A DNA stretch of 64,000 nucleotides from UBA11591 sp040220895 (GTDB taxonomy: Bacteria > Bacteroidota > Bacteroidia > Flavobacteriales_E > Vicingaceae): the NCBI GenBank assembly GCA_040220895.1, contig JAVJVY010000008.1, positions 186,001 through 250,000 of the forward strand, given 5' to 3'. Shown here one piece after another: positions 17,855 through 26,335 of the stretch. The notes beneath the pieces were generated by a model, which saw nothing but the letters and a program-made list of their open reading frames with translations, made no database searches and had not been told where the DNA came from. Positions within the stretch are counted from its first letter, which is position 1, and each line of letters begins with the position of its first letter. A program made the position numbers and the translations under genes.

Positions 17855-19987
17855 GTGAAGAATCATGTAGTTGTAGTTCGCAAGTTGTTGATTATTAGTT
17901 TACTGTTCGGTACAATTTCGGTACGTGCAGGTAAGTTGGAGAAAGCTTATGAAGCGCTTTCTATTTACAATTACTTTGAAGCACTTGAGCTTTTTCAAAA
18001 ATCAATGAAAGCCCATCCGACAGGTGCTTCTTACGGTTTAAGTCTGATTTATGGCAGTAAACTAAATCCCTTTTTCAGTACCGATTCTGCCCGTAAGTAT
18101 ATTCTTGTAGCTGAGGCAGCTTTTCCCTTTGATTCACAAAAGGAAAAAGAACGATTGAAGGCACTGGAGATAGATGGTCTTGCTATAGAAAGACAAAAGA
18201 CAACAATTGCCGATGTGGCCTTTGAGCTTGCCAAAAGTGAAATGCAGGTCGAACCTCTAAGCCGGTTTATTGACCAATATCGATTTTCCGGTAAAGTCTC
18301 GCGTGCCACCGAAATCCGCGATAGTCTGGCTTTTCTTAATGCAGTAAAGCTTGACACTTATTCGGCCTATTACGGTTTCATGAAAGCTTTCCCAAGGTCT
18401 AAACTTTATAATAAGGCCAAGGGATTATCAGAAATTAGAATTTACGAAGAGAAAACGGCGAATGGTGAATTATCGGATTACGAGGAATTTATACGGTCTA
18501 ACCCTCGAAATCCTTACTTAGGAAGAGCCATGGATTCAATTTATTCTCTGTTTATAACCGAGAATTCGGTTGAAAATTATTACGCCTTCATCAGGAATTA
18601 CCCGGAAAATAAAAATGTAAGCACTTCTTGGCGAACACTTTACGAGTTGTACAATAGAGATTATTCCAAGGAGCGGTTGATTGAATTTCAGATTGATTTT
18701 CCAGCCTATCCTTTCAGGGAAGAGGTGCAAGTCGACTTTGAGTTGTCCGAAATGAGATACCTACCCATAAAGCAGAATGGACGTTGGGGCTTCATTAATG
18801 ATAAGGGACTTTTAATGATCCAGTCCGAATACGACTGGGTGGAAGGATTTAACGACGGTCTTGCCTTGGTAAGTAAAGATCAAAAAGCGGGTTTCATTAA
18901 TAAAGCAGGTCGTGTGGTAATTCCCCTTAAGTATGACGAAGCAGAACAATTCTATCAAGGATTTGCCATCGTTTCGAAAAACGGTAAGTACGGTTTGATC
19001 AATAAAGCTGACTTAGTTGAGATCCCAATGGTTTATGAAGAACTCAACGAATTCAGTCAAGGACTTGCATCGGTAAGAATAGGTGACAAATACGCCTATA
19101 TGAATTTGGAAGGAAAAATGGTTTTTGACACCATCTTTGATTTCGCCGGAGATTTTGAAAGGGGCTTTGCTTATGTTGAGATCGAAGGAAAAAGAGGTAT
19201 TATCGATCTGGAGGGTCAAGTGGTAGTGCCCATTGAATTTGACTGGCTCGAAAATTTCGAGATGGGTTTGGCCAGGGTAAGAAAAAATGAAATGTACGGC
19301 ATGTATAACGCGTACGGAAATTTGGTTTTGCCCATAGAATATGATCTAATAGGACCTTATGTGTCGGGAAGGGTGCTTGTGGCACGTGATGATAAATACG
19401 GTTATTTTAATGCTCAGGGAAAAGAGGTCATACCAATGCAATTTGATTTTACACATGAAGTTCTTGGTTGGGGCGATTTTCAAAACGCTGCTGTTCGAAT
19501 TAAGCGACGAAAATTAATGGGCCTGATCGACACCCTGGGAAATAATTTACTACCTGCCATATTCGAAGATATTTTGCCTGCATTTGGTGATTTGATTCCG
19601 GTTAAAAAAAGGGGTCTTTGGGGCTATTGCGACCAGAAAGTAGATCTGAAAATTAAGTACCAATACGAACAGGTGAGGCCATTTCAGGAAGACAGGGCAA
19701 TGGTCAAACTTGATGGATATTGGGGTCTTATCAATGAAGATGACAACATGATCATCCCATTCAAGTATGACGACATTAATCTATTGGACTGCGGGTATTA
19801 CACCGTTTCGAGTGGAGGACTAATCGGCCTGATAGACAAATACAACGAAGTAATTTTTGAATGTGGATGTGACAAGATTAATGATGACTTTTCCCCATTC
19901 ATTCAGTTGCAATGCGGAGAGGAGATGACCTGGTACGACCCCGTTACCAGGGAAAAAATATGGACTTCAATAGCAGAAGAGAAATAA
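17855..19987 (+). CDS. Exported WG-repeat protein with N-terminal helical repeats
   Basis: 710 residues starting at GTG with a hydrophobic signal segment (LLIISLLFGTISVRA). Residues about 30-290 are helical and TPR-like. From about residue 300 to 690 there are roughly eleven WG repeats, each of the form GRWGFINDKGLLMIQSEYD: a turn around GxWG or GKYG, a short strand, then IP..YD and an F..G.A.V element. WG repeats form beta-rich surfaces likely used in protein binding; no enzymatic role is known. The stop codon shares a base with the Nudix gene's ATG (TAATG), so the two are translationally coupled. Confidence 0.88.
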   Translation: MKNHVVVVRKLLIISLLFGTISVRAGKLEKAYEALSIYNYFEALELFQKSMKAHPTGASYGLSLIYGSKLNPFFSTDSARKYILVAEAAFPFDSQKEKERLKALEIDGLAIERQKTTIADVAFELAKSEMQVEPLSRFIDQYRFSGKVSRATEIRDSLAFLNAVKLDTYSAYYGFMKAFPRSKLYNKAKGLSEIRIYEEKTANGELSDYEEFIRSNPRNPYLGRAMDSIYSLFITENSVENYYAFIRNYPENKNVSTSWRTLYELYNRDYSKERLIEFQIDFPAYPFREEVQVDFELSEMRYLPIKQNGRWGFINDKGLLMIQSEYDWVEGFNDGLALVSKDQKAGFINKAGRVVIPLKYDEAEQFYQGFAIVSKNGKYGLINKADLVEIPMVYEELNEFSQGLASVRIGDKYAYMNLEGKMVFDTIFDFAGDFERGFAYVEIEGKRGIIDLEGQVVVPIEFDWLENFEMGLARVRKNEMYGMYNAYGNLVLPIEYDLIGPYVSGRVLVARDDKYGYFNAQGKEVIPMQFDFTHEVLGWGDFQNAAVRIKRRKLMGLIDTLGNNLLPAIFEDILPAFGDLIPVKKRGLWGYCDQKVDLKIKYQYEQVRPFQEDRAMVKLDGYWGLINEDDNMIIPFKYDDINLLDCGYYTVSSGGLIGLIDKYNEVIFECGCDKINDDFSPFIQLQCGEEMTWYDPVTREKIWTSIAEEK

Positions 19988-20613
19988 TGGAAAGCTTGGT
20001 TACACATTTTAGATCGGTGTTGCAGACCGAATTACCGGGTGAAAAGGCACACGTCGAAATGGCTCCGATAAAGCGGCCACTTCCGGATGAGGCTAGGAAT
20101 TGGAAAGAAACCAAGTTGAGCGGAGTACTCATTTTGCTCTACCCACACCAGGGCAGGATTTTCACATCCTTGATGATGAGGCCGGATTACGGCGGTGTTC
20201 ACAGCCGTCAAGTGAGCTTTCCCGGAGGCAGAAAAGAAGCCTATGATGCTGATCTGCGACAAACGGCCTTGCGCGAAGCTCACGAGGAACTGAACATAGA
20301 ACCCTCCAAAGTAACAGTACTGGGCGAATTGAGTGAATTGTACATTCCCCCAAGTAAGTCCTTGGTCACACCTGTTTTGGGTTTTAGTCACGAACGCCCT
20401 GATTTCATTGCTGATACTCGCGAAGTTGGAGAGATCATCGAAGCTGATTTCTACCAGTTGTTGCACCCGGACTCAAAAACCAGCATTGATGTTGTCCGTG
20501 CGGATTACACCTTGAAAAATGTACCGGCCTACAACTACAATGAATATGTCATTTGGGGGGCAACGGCAATGATGATCAATGAGATCATGTGGTTGCTGCC
20601 AAAAAACGTTTGA
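19987..20613 (+). CDS. Nudix hydrolase, CoA-pyrophosphatase-like (NudL type)
   Basis: 208 residues from the ATG that overlaps the preceding stop by 1 bp; the frame is open further upstream inside the WG gene, but this start is favoured by the overlap. SRQVSFPGGRKEAYD and LRQTALREAHEELNI together form the Nudix box with the REUxEE core, and the segment just before it (QVSFPGGR) is the extra motif of the CoA pyrophosphatase subgroup. Such enzymes cut CoA and its derivatives to 4-phosphopantetheine products and 3',5'-ADP. Activity and link to the WG protein are inferred. Confidence 0.88.
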   Translation: MESLVTHFRSVLQTELPGEKAHVEMAPIKRPLPDEARNWKETKLSGVLILLYPHQGRIFTSLMMRPDYGGVHSRQVSFPGGRKEAYDADLRQTALREAHEELNIEPSKVTVLGELSELYIPPSKSLVTPVLGFSHERPDFIADTREVGEIIEADFYQLLHPDSKTSIDVVRADYTLKNVPAYNYNEYVIWGATAMMINEIMWLLPKNV

Positions 20614-20633
20614 CACCTGATATTAATGTCACT

Positions 20634-20816
20634 TTACAGGAACCTTACAAAGATGTAATAGATCAAATAGATGAGGATCACCGACAACAAAATTTGCCAG
20701 ACGTTGCCGAACCAAGATTTTACTTGTCGCATATCTTTTCGATAGGCATAGATCATACCAATGATAAAAACGACGACAAAAACAATCGTGAAAATAATGC
20801 GACCCTTTGTGAACAT
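20634..20816 (-). CDS. Small conserved membrane protein
   Basis: 60 residues with two membrane segments (IIFTIVFVVVFIIGMIYAY and ILLSVILIYLIYYIFVRFL) separated by a short basic loop containing YRKDMRQ. Proteins with the same opening, MFTKG, and the same YxKD loop are, as I recall, common in Flavobacteria as unnamed short membrane proteins. It lies 9 bp after the AcpH-like gene on the same strand and converges on the Nudix gene. Function unknown. Confidence 0.7.
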   Translation of the reverse strand: MFTKGRIIFTIVFVVVFIIGMIYAYRKDMRQVKSWFGNVWQILLSVILIYLIYYIFVRFL

Positions 20817-20825
20817 GGGGCTAAG

Positions 20826-21404
20826 TTACTCCTTAAATGTATTGGCGAAAGTTTGAAGCTCCGGGAAAAAGTCCCTGAATTCGCTTTCCACCTTATCCAC
20901 GTCCTTTTTTAGATCTGCAATGGCCAGGTTCATGTCGTTGTCAAAATTGGCGCGATGACTGAGGCCTTGTAAGGCTTTTTCAATTCCCCAAAAGGTGGAG
21001 TAGTGATAAAGCCAGTCATTCTTGGACATATAGGCCAAGGTCAATTGGGCCTTTTCAGGAAGGTGTTGGGCGTTATCATGAAGGACCTCGTATATCTCCC
21101 GGGCAAAAGCCTTCAAATCCAAATCTGAATAATCTCCCCAGTTATTGCCCAAGGCAAAATCGTAAAACACATCTGATATGACGGGGGTATACTTCCGGTA
21201 CTTTCCCCTTAATCGGGCCTTGGTCAGTTCAACTATGGCGTGGGTGTCCGTGAATTCATCAATTCCCCTGTGTTGCAACACACCTCGCTGCACATGTTCC
21301 GGATATTCCAGGTATTTCTTTCCCCGGATGTAGTCGGCCAGAAAATTCCCGACGATGAGACCTTCATCACCATGGGCCAGGTAAAAATGTGCTAGGTAAT
21401 TCAA
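20826..21404 (-). CDS. acpH: Acyl-carrier-protein phosphodiesterase (AcpH/DUF479 family)
   Basis: The protein begins NYLAHFYLAHGDEGLIVGNFLADYIRG, the hallmark of AcpH-like hydrolases that release the phosphopantetheine arm from holo-ACP; the HD-type metal-site residues HRGIDEFTDTH and DVFYDFALGNNW are also present. The frame is open to an ATG at 21434, but the TTG at 21404 gives the family N-terminus and has AAAGGA about 5 bases upstream, an unusually good ribosome site for this group of bacteria. With TTG the protein has 192 residues. It is followed after 9 bp by the small membrane protein. Confidence 0.85.
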   Translation of the reverse strand: MNYLAHFYLAHGDEGLIVGNFLADYIRGKKYLEYPEHVQRGVLQHRGIDEFTDTHAIVELTKARLRGKYRKYTPVISDVFYDFALGNNWGDYSDLDLKAFAREIYEVLHDNAQHLPEKAQLTLAYMSKNDWLYHYSTFWGIEKALQGLSHRANFDNDMNLAIADLKKDVDKVESEFRDFFPELQTFANTFKE

Positions 21405-21483
21405 AATTATCCTTTCATGTAAATATATGACCATTGCTGTAAAGCCCGTTGTTTTCCTTATAATCTTGACCTAGGTTTGTTGA

Positions 21484-21575
21484 GCCAAGTATCTTCATTT
21501 GGAGTGTTTATGTTAGACAGCGATTCTTTTTCAACTTCAAAGGGGGGCTCCTCAGACCTCCCTTTGATACTTGGC
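21484..21575 (+). other. Nested inverted repeats in the leader region of the LytS-type kinase gene
   Basis: A perfect 10-bp outer inverted repeat (GCCAAGTATC at 21484-21493 and its complement at 21566-21575) encloses an 11-bp inner hairpin (21537-21547 with 21557-21567, one G-T pair, 9-base loop). The right arms of the two overlap by 2 bases, so full pairing of both at once is not possible. It lies in the 200-bp divergent space between acpH and the kinase gene. Confidence 0.5.
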
Positions 21576-21603
21576 CTTTTGCATGATTATTAAGTAACTT
21601 GTC

Positions 21604-22683
21604 ATGCATTTTTTCACTTTGAACAGGCAGCGACTATACTGGATATGTCAGATCAGTGGTTGGGGAGTATATATCTTTTTGATAGCACTTTTCAATCGAC
21701 TCAACGGCAATGACTTCGGTCTTCGGTTTTCATTTAACCTTCTTTCCACTTTTATTCTTGGCATTGCTGTTTCTCATAGTTATCGATTCTTTATTATTCG
21801 CTGGAATTGGCTTCAGCTTAAGATTATTCAGTTACTCCCCAGGGTTCTACTGGCAAGTTTTGTTCTGGCATTTGCCTATTATTCCCTTCATACATTTGTT
21901 TCAGAGTATATAATCTCCAGCAACGGCTATGACTTCGATGGTTTTGCGTTACTTCAAAATCTATTGAACCTCTCGGCAAATTTTTTACTCTGGACCTTAT
22001 TTTATTGGTCATTTCATTTTATTCAAAATTTTAGGAAAGAAGAGATTAAAAACCTGAAATGGCAGGCGACCATTCGAGAAATGGAATTGAACAAGATTAA
22101 GTCTCAATTGAATCCACATTTTATTTTTAATTGCATGAACAGCATCAGGGCAATGGTAGATGAAGAACCTGAAAAGGCTAAAAACCTGATCAATCAGTTT
22201 TCAAACATATTAAGAAGCAGTTTATACATGGAAAAGAAACCCTTGATCTCTTTTGAAGATGAATTGTCATTAGTTAAAGATTACCTGGGACTTGAAAAGG
22301 CGCGATTGGAAGAGCGATTGAATCTGGAAATAGAAATTGACGATAATTGCAATCAATTTCGCGTACCTCCCTTGCTTGTACAAACACTGGCAGAAAATGG
22401 TATTAAGCACGGAATAGCCTTGTTGGAGAAAGGAGGTACACTCAAGATACAGGGCAAGGTCAAAAACGAGATCCTCCACCTTTCAATTGTGAATTCGGGC
22501 AAGTTTCAATCAAAGGAGAACGGAAAACAGGGCATTGGATTGGACATATCCAGGCAGCGATTAAAGCTGCTTTATGGGGATTCTGCAGAACTTGAAATCA
22601 TTGAAAAAGAAGGCAATGTGTACGCTAATTTAATTTTACCTAAATATTCAAATAAACTGGAACATGAGAGCATTGATCGTTGA
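21604..22683 (+). CDS. LytS/YehU-type sensor histidine kinase
   Basis: 359 residues. Four predicted membrane segments fill residues about 12-140, followed by a short coiled linker and the His-kinase domain with the phospho-acceptor in QLNPHFIFNCMNSIR (His about 172). The ATP-binding region shows the N-box form LVQTLAENGIKHGI and GIGLDISRQRL. There is no separate periplasmic sensor domain, so the input is presumably membrane-borne. The 3' end overlaps the response-regulator gene by 20 bp, so the two form a co-translated pair. Confidence 0.93.
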   Translation: MHFFTLNRQRLYWICQISGWGVYIFLIALFNRLNGNDFGLRFSFNLLSTFILGIAVSHSYRFFIIRWNWLQLKIIQLLPRVLLASFVLAFAYYSLHTFVSEYIISSNGYDFDGFALLQNLLNLSANFLLWTLFYWSFHFIQNFRKEEIKNLKWQATIREMELNKIKSQLNPHFIFNCMNSIRAMVDEEPEKAKNLINQFSNILRSSLYMEKKPLISFEDELSLVKDYLGLEKARLEERLNLEIEIDDNCNQFRVPPLLVQTLAENGIKHGIALLEKGGTLKIQGKVKNEILHLSIVNSGKFQSKENGKQGIGLDISRQRLKLLYGDSAELEIIEKEGNVYANLILPKYSNKLEHESIDR

Positions 22684-23383
22684 CGATGAGCGACTCGCTA
22701 GAAGGGAGCTGCACAAATTGTGTGATGCTTATCCCGAAATTGAAGACCTGATCGAGGTCTCCGGCGCTCAAGAAGCTATTGAGTACCTAAATGAAAATAA
22801 GGTAGATCTGCTATTTCTGGATATTCAGATGCCAGGAAAGACGGGATTTGAGCTATTGGAAGAGCTGGATAGAATACCCAAGGTCATTTTTGTTACAGCT
22901 TTTAATGAGCATGCCATTAAGGCTTTTGAATACAATGCGCTCGATTACCTTCTCAAACCCGTGGAAGAAAAGCGTTTTGCCGAAGCCATGTCTAAAATTA
23001 TAAACGATACAACCGTTGTCGCTGCGAAAGAGGAAATCAGTGATCGCCTTGGTACGAACGACAGGGTGTTTGTAAAGGACGGAGATAAATGTTGGTTTGT
23101 CCAACTCAGGGATATAGTGATGTTTGAATCAGAAGGCAATTATGTCAAGGTGTATTTCGAAGGGCATAAGCCGCTTATTCTCAGGTCGTTGAATAATCTG
23201 GAAAAGAAGCTGAATCAACGAAAATTTTTTAGGGCCAATCGAAAGTTCATCATTAATCTTGATTGGGTTGAAGGAATTGAAAGCTGGTTTAACGGTGGAT
23301 TACTTGTTAAGTTGAAGAATGGAGAACAAGTCGAAATTTCCCGAAGGCAGTCATCCAAATTAAAAGACATGATGTCCCTTTAG
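22664..23383 (+). CDS. LytTR-family response regulator
   Basis: 239 residues. Receiver domain with acidic pocket VDDE and phospho-acceptor in FLDIQMPGKTGFE (Asp 53), the switch threonine in FVTAFNEHA and the conserved lysine in YLLKPVEEK. From about residue 135 a LytTR DNA-binding domain follows (FVKDGDKCWFVQLRDIVMFESEGNYVKV, then FFRANRKFIINLDWV). It is the cognate partner of the overlapping kinase. Its targets cannot be read from the sequence; neither the adjacent SiaC-like gene nor the leader inverted repeats are proven targets. Confidence 0.94.
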   Translation: MRALIVDDERLARRELHKLCDAYPEIEDLIEVSGAQEAIEYLNENKVDLLFLDIQMPGKTGFELLEELDRIPKVIFVTAFNEHAIKAFEYNALDYLLKPVEEKRFAEAMSKIINDTTVVAAKEEISDRLGTNDRVFVKDGDKCWFVQLRDIVMFESEGNYVKVYFEGHKPLILRSLNNLEKKLNQRKFFRANRKFIINLDWVEGIESWFNGGLLVKLKNGEQVEISRRQSSKLKDMMSL

Positions 23384-23397
23384 TGATGCAGTGTCTT

Positions 23398-23427
23398 AAA
23401 ACCCTTTGTCTCCACTATTTGGGTTTT
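23398..23427 (+). terminator. Weak hairpin after the LytTR regulator, possible terminator
   Basis: AAAACCC at 23398-23404 can pair with GGGTTTT at 23421-23427 around a 16-base loop, 15 bp after the stop codon. The stem is short and no uninterrupted T run follows, so it is only a candidate. Confidence 0.25.
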
Positions 23428-23512
23428 CATCTATTAATTTCCAGCCGTCGTATAATTTTTTTTGAATGGGTCTTATTTATCCTCATCTTTAATATCCCCT
23501 AAATGATGTGTT

Positions 23513-23920
23513 ATGAGATCCTTATATATAAAAGAGACATTAAACTCACCTGAGGTTGATTTTAACGCCGAGCTGGCCGAGTTTAAAATTACAGGTCAAT
23601 CCATATTGACCAATGTGCACACATTTTACGGTCCTGTCATAGGATGGTTAGAGGAATATGCTAAAAATCCACCTAAGGAACTCTTGGTGGTATTTAACCT
23701 GAATTACTACAATTTGGCGAGTGCAAAGCGCTTTATGTTCATGATCTTTCTGTTCAGTGCGATGAAAAAGAACGGATGTATGATAAAAATTGAATGGAAG
23801 TTCTTTCGCGATGATGAATTCATGCGAGAATTTGGAATGGATCTTTCAGAGAATTTTGACCTTCCCTTTACTATGGTGCCGTTTGAAGAAGAAGTCGCCA
23901 GTTCCAGGCTTGCCTCCTGA
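23513..23920 (+). CDS. SiaC-like regulatory phosphoprotein (DUF1987 family)
   Basis: 135 residues with the DUF1987 pattern: an N-terminal strand TLNSPEVDFN, LAEFKITGQSILTNVHTFYGPVIGWLEEY, and KELLVVFNLNYYNLASAKRFMF. In Pseudomonas, SiaC is a small protein whose phosphorylation on a threonine by kinase SiaB and dephosphorylation by SiaA controls a diguanylate cyclase. Here the segment equivalent to the usual NTSS reads NLAS, so the phospho-acceptor threonine seems absent, and no SiaA, SiaB or GGDEF gene is near. It stands alone 129 bp after the LytTR regulator. The family call is firm; the role here is open. Confidence 0.8.
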   Translation: MRSLYIKETLNSPEVDFNAELAEFKITGQSILTNVHTFYGPVIGWLEEYAKNPPKELLVVFNLNYYNLASAKRFMFMIFLFSAMKKNGCMIKIEWKFFRDDEFMREFGMDLSENFDLPFTMVPFEEEVASSRLAS

Positions 23921-24002
23921 TCTATTAGGATTTATCGGGAATTATTTGGCAAAAGTTGATTTTGCAGTAATATTAGATTAACTTGAGTGCAAAATCATAT
24001 AA

Positions 24003-25070
24003 ATGAAAAAATTATACATCACCATGTTTGCCCTATCAGCGGGGTTTATATTAAATGCCCAGAATAAAGATGCGGGCTTAAAATTTGATGGAATAGACGA
24101 TCACGTTGTCATTCCCCATCACAGTTCCCTAAACTTAGGCAGAAGTGCTTTTACAATAGAGGCATTAATCAGAGCCGATACCGGCAATCTGAACACACTG
24201 GCACCCATGATCCTTTCCAAAAAAGAGAATGGAAGTGCAAGTACAGACGGTTTATTGTTTGGCCTGGATGACAAAGGAAAGATTGCCCTACAAATGGAAG
24301 GTCAAAGTTTTAATCCGGGCTTTGGAGGCTTTGGATCACCAGGGGTTACAGCAATTGATTTAAGAGATAATCAATGCCACCATATTGCCTGGACCAGGGA
24401 GACCGATGGAGTAATGGATACAGTCAATGGTTACCAAGACGGTGCACTGGTTAAAAAAACAAGGAAGGCAGCTGGCCAATTGGACATTGATAATGATCAC
24501 GATCTTTGGATCGGTTGGTCTGACTTCAACGCCGTTGCCGACATCTACCAGTTCAGTGGAATTATCAAAGAAATCCGAATCTGGAATTTTGCTAAAACAG
24601 AAAGTGAGATTTGGAATGACCGTTACAAGCATATGAAAGGCAATGAAACAGGCCTGCTCATGTATTGGAGACTCGATGAGAATAAGGGAACTACAGTCTA
24701 TGATTGCGGACCTGACGGTAATGACGGAATAAATATGGGAGCTGTTTATACCGCATGGTGTAATTTTATGGACAACATCCCAAGTCCCAATAGCTGTACT
24801 CCAACAATCATTGGAATAAACAACCAGGATGCTGCATCGGCGTTACAAATATTTCCAAATCCGGTTGTCAGTACAATCAGGATCAGCGGCATTGAAAACC
24901 AGAATATTGACCAAATAAGGGTCTATGAATTGACAGGTCGAAAAGTCATTTCCAGCAACTGGAATGGACTTGATGAATTTGACCTTTCAACCCTGAATAC
25001 CGGCATGTACCTTGTTGAATTGTCGAGCGGTGGTCAAATTGTATTACAAAGCAAGATCAGTAAGAACTAG
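24003..25070 (+). CDS. Secreted LamG-like protein with T9SS type A sorting domain
   Basis: 355 residues. Signal peptide (KKLYITMFALSAGFILNAQ), then a LamG/concanavalin-like jelly roll of about 210 residues starting GLKFDGIDDHVVIP and ending IKEIRIWNFAKTESEI with the usual LLMYWRLDENKGTTVYD segment, then a T9SS sorting domain from about residue 275: LQIFPNPVVSTIRI, VYELTGRKVIS, and LNTGMYLVELSSGG. The protein should be carried across the outer membrane and attached to or released from the surface, where the LamG domain may bind carbohydrate or protein. Single-gene unit. Confidence 0.9.
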   Translation: MKKLYITMFALSAGFILNAQNKDAGLKFDGIDDHVVIPHHSSLNLGRSAFTIEALIRADTGNLNTLAPMILSKKENGSASTDGLLFGLDDKGKIALQMEGQSFNPGFGGFGSPGVTAIDLRDNQCHHIAWTRETDGVMDTVNGYQDGALVKKTRKAAGQLDIDNDHDLWIGWSDFNAVADIYQFSGIIKEIRIWNFAKTESEIWNDRYKHMKGNETGLLMYWRLDENKGTTVYDCGPDGNDGINMGAVYTAWCNFMDNIPSPNSCTPTIIGINNQDAASALQIFPNPVVSTIRISGIENQNIDQIRVYELTGRKVISSNWNGLDEFDLSTLNTGMYLVELSSGGQIVLQSKISKN

Positions 25071-25109
25071 ACCAGGTTCATTAAAGCTCTTAGGGGCACG
25101 GCTGCTAAT

Positions 25110-25136
25110 TTGCCAATTGACAATTTAGTATGTTTG
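25110..25136 (+). promoter_or_regulatory. Promoter for the Skp-like/DUF4924/bestrophin genes
   Basis: TTG at 25110-25112 and TATGTTTG at 25129-25136 are separated by 16 bp, one less than the usual Bacteroidota range. The box ends 19 bp before the TTG start of the Skp-like gene, giving a leader of about 12 bases and supporting that non-ATG start. Confidence 0.5.
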
Positions 25137-25155
25137 TGCTCCTAATTTTTTTAGC

Positions 25156-25767
25156 TTGAAAACGACAGAACGCATCTTACTCTATACCCTGTTAATTGCA
25201 GTGGTTCCCTTATACATTTTTCATTTTCAAGGCCATTCAGAGGAATCCATGGATACCGCGAACGACAGTCTTGTTGAAGCGGCAATTGAAGCTAAAAATG
25301 GAAAGATCTATTTTGTTAACACCGACAGTATCTGGGCCAATTATTCCTATGTTAAAGACGCTATGGCCGAAATGACGCGCAAAAAGAGTCAGTACGAAGG
25401 CAGGCTTGAAAAGCAGTACAGGGAGTTTGAGGCCGAAGTAGGTCAGTTTCAGCAAAAGGGTTCGTCTATGAGCGAAATCGAACTGCAACTCAAACAACGT
25501 GAATTAGTTAGAAAAGAAACGGAGCTTGGTAAACTACGCGAGGAATTGGAACTGAGAATGATGCAGGAAGAAAAAGAATGGAATGACAAACTTCGGGCCA
25601 AGATCGTTTCTTCCATCGAAAAATATACAGCAGACCGAAGCTATGATTACGTGCTTGGATATTCGATTCAATCCAACATTATCCTTGCCAACGACAGCCT
25701 TGACCTGACGGCAGATGTCCTCAAAGGATTGAATGATGAGTATAATAAGGATAAAAGCGTGAAATGA
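25156..25767 (+). CDS. OmpH/Skp-like periplasmic chaperone-type protein
   Basis: 203 residues from a TTG start; an ATG start would be some 30 residues later and would delete the hydrophobic N-terminal segment ILLYTLLIAVVPLYIFHF. The mature part opens with a strand IYFVNTDSIWANYSYV and is then a long charged coiled coil (about residues 70-150, rich in K, E, R and Q), closing with the YDYVLGYSIQSNIILANDSLDLT segment. This is the Skp/OmpH pattern: a trimeric tentacle chaperone for outer-membrane proteins. Its stop overlaps the next start by 4 bp. Confidence 0.85.
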   Translation: MKTTERILLYTLLIAVVPLYIFHFQGHSEESMDTANDSLVEAAIEAKNGKIYFVNTDSIWANYSYVKDAMAEMTRKKSQYEGRLEKQYREFEAEVGQFQQKGSSMSEIELQLKQRELVRKETELGKLREELELRMMQEEKEWNDKLRAKIVSSIEKYTADRSYDYVLGYSIQSNIILANDSLDLTADVLKGLNDEYNKDKSVK

Positions 25768-26327
25768 TGCTCATTGCTGAACAAAAGAAAAAAGAAAATA
25801 TCGCCGAGTACATTCTTTATATGTGGCAAATGGAGGACTTGGTTCGGGGAAGCGAACTTGCTATTGAGCGAGTCATGACCAAAATATTTCCCGAGTATGA
25901 TCCCTCCGACGAAATGGTGGCTGAGTACAGGGGTTGGTTTCTTGACATCATTGAGGAAATGAAAGATAGCGGGCTCGAAAAACAGGGTCATCTTCAGACA
26001 GTCAAACGACATATTTCCATGCTTTCTGAATTGCATCAATCGTTGATTACGGCGTATCAGGACAAAGAATACATTGACCTGTACAAAAAGGCCGTAGAAG
26101 ATATTCGATTATTGAAATCAAAAAGTGGAAGTCAAAGTCTTTCTGACGTTGAAGTGTGCCTTACAGGTCTTTATGGTCTTTTATTACTTCGCATCCAAAA
26201 AGCCAGTATCTCCGAAGAGACGATGCAGGCCATGAATCGCATCGGAAAGGTCATGGCTCATTTGTCAGAATCATTCAAGCGCTACCAAAGTGGAGAGTTG
26301 TCTTTTCCACCGGAATTGAACAATTAG
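25764..26327 (+). CDS. DUF4924-family protein
   Basis: 187 residues, helical, no signal peptide. The opening LIAEQKKKENIAEYILYMWQMEDLVRG is the family signature as I remember it. Two successive ATG codons are available (25764 and 25767); the second gives the shorter usual start, and the first overlaps the previous stop. The family is confined to Bacteroidota and has no known function. It lies between the Skp-like and bestrophin genes in the same plus-strand unit, 8 bp before the bestrophin start. Confidence 0.8.
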   Translation: MMLIAEQKKKENIAEYILYMWQMEDLVRGSELAIERVMTKIFPEYDPSDEMVAEYRGWFLDIIEEMKDSGLEKQGHLQTVKRHISMLSELHQSLITAYQDKEYIDLYKKAVEDIRLLKSKSGSQSLSDVEVCLTGLYGLLLLRIQKASISEETMQAMNRIGKVMAHLSESFKRYQSGELSFPPELNN

Positions 26328-26335
26328 ATCATGTC

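Noticed and set aside
21435..21603. tRNA or small RNA gene in the acpH-kinase space
   Set aside because: No cloverleaf or conserved RNA pattern; only the nested inverted repeats are supported.
26156..26335. Upstream 60-codon extension of the bestrophin frame
   Set aside because: It overlaps the DUF4924-like gene in another frame and has no membrane or family sequence; the ATG at 26336 gives the family N-terminus.
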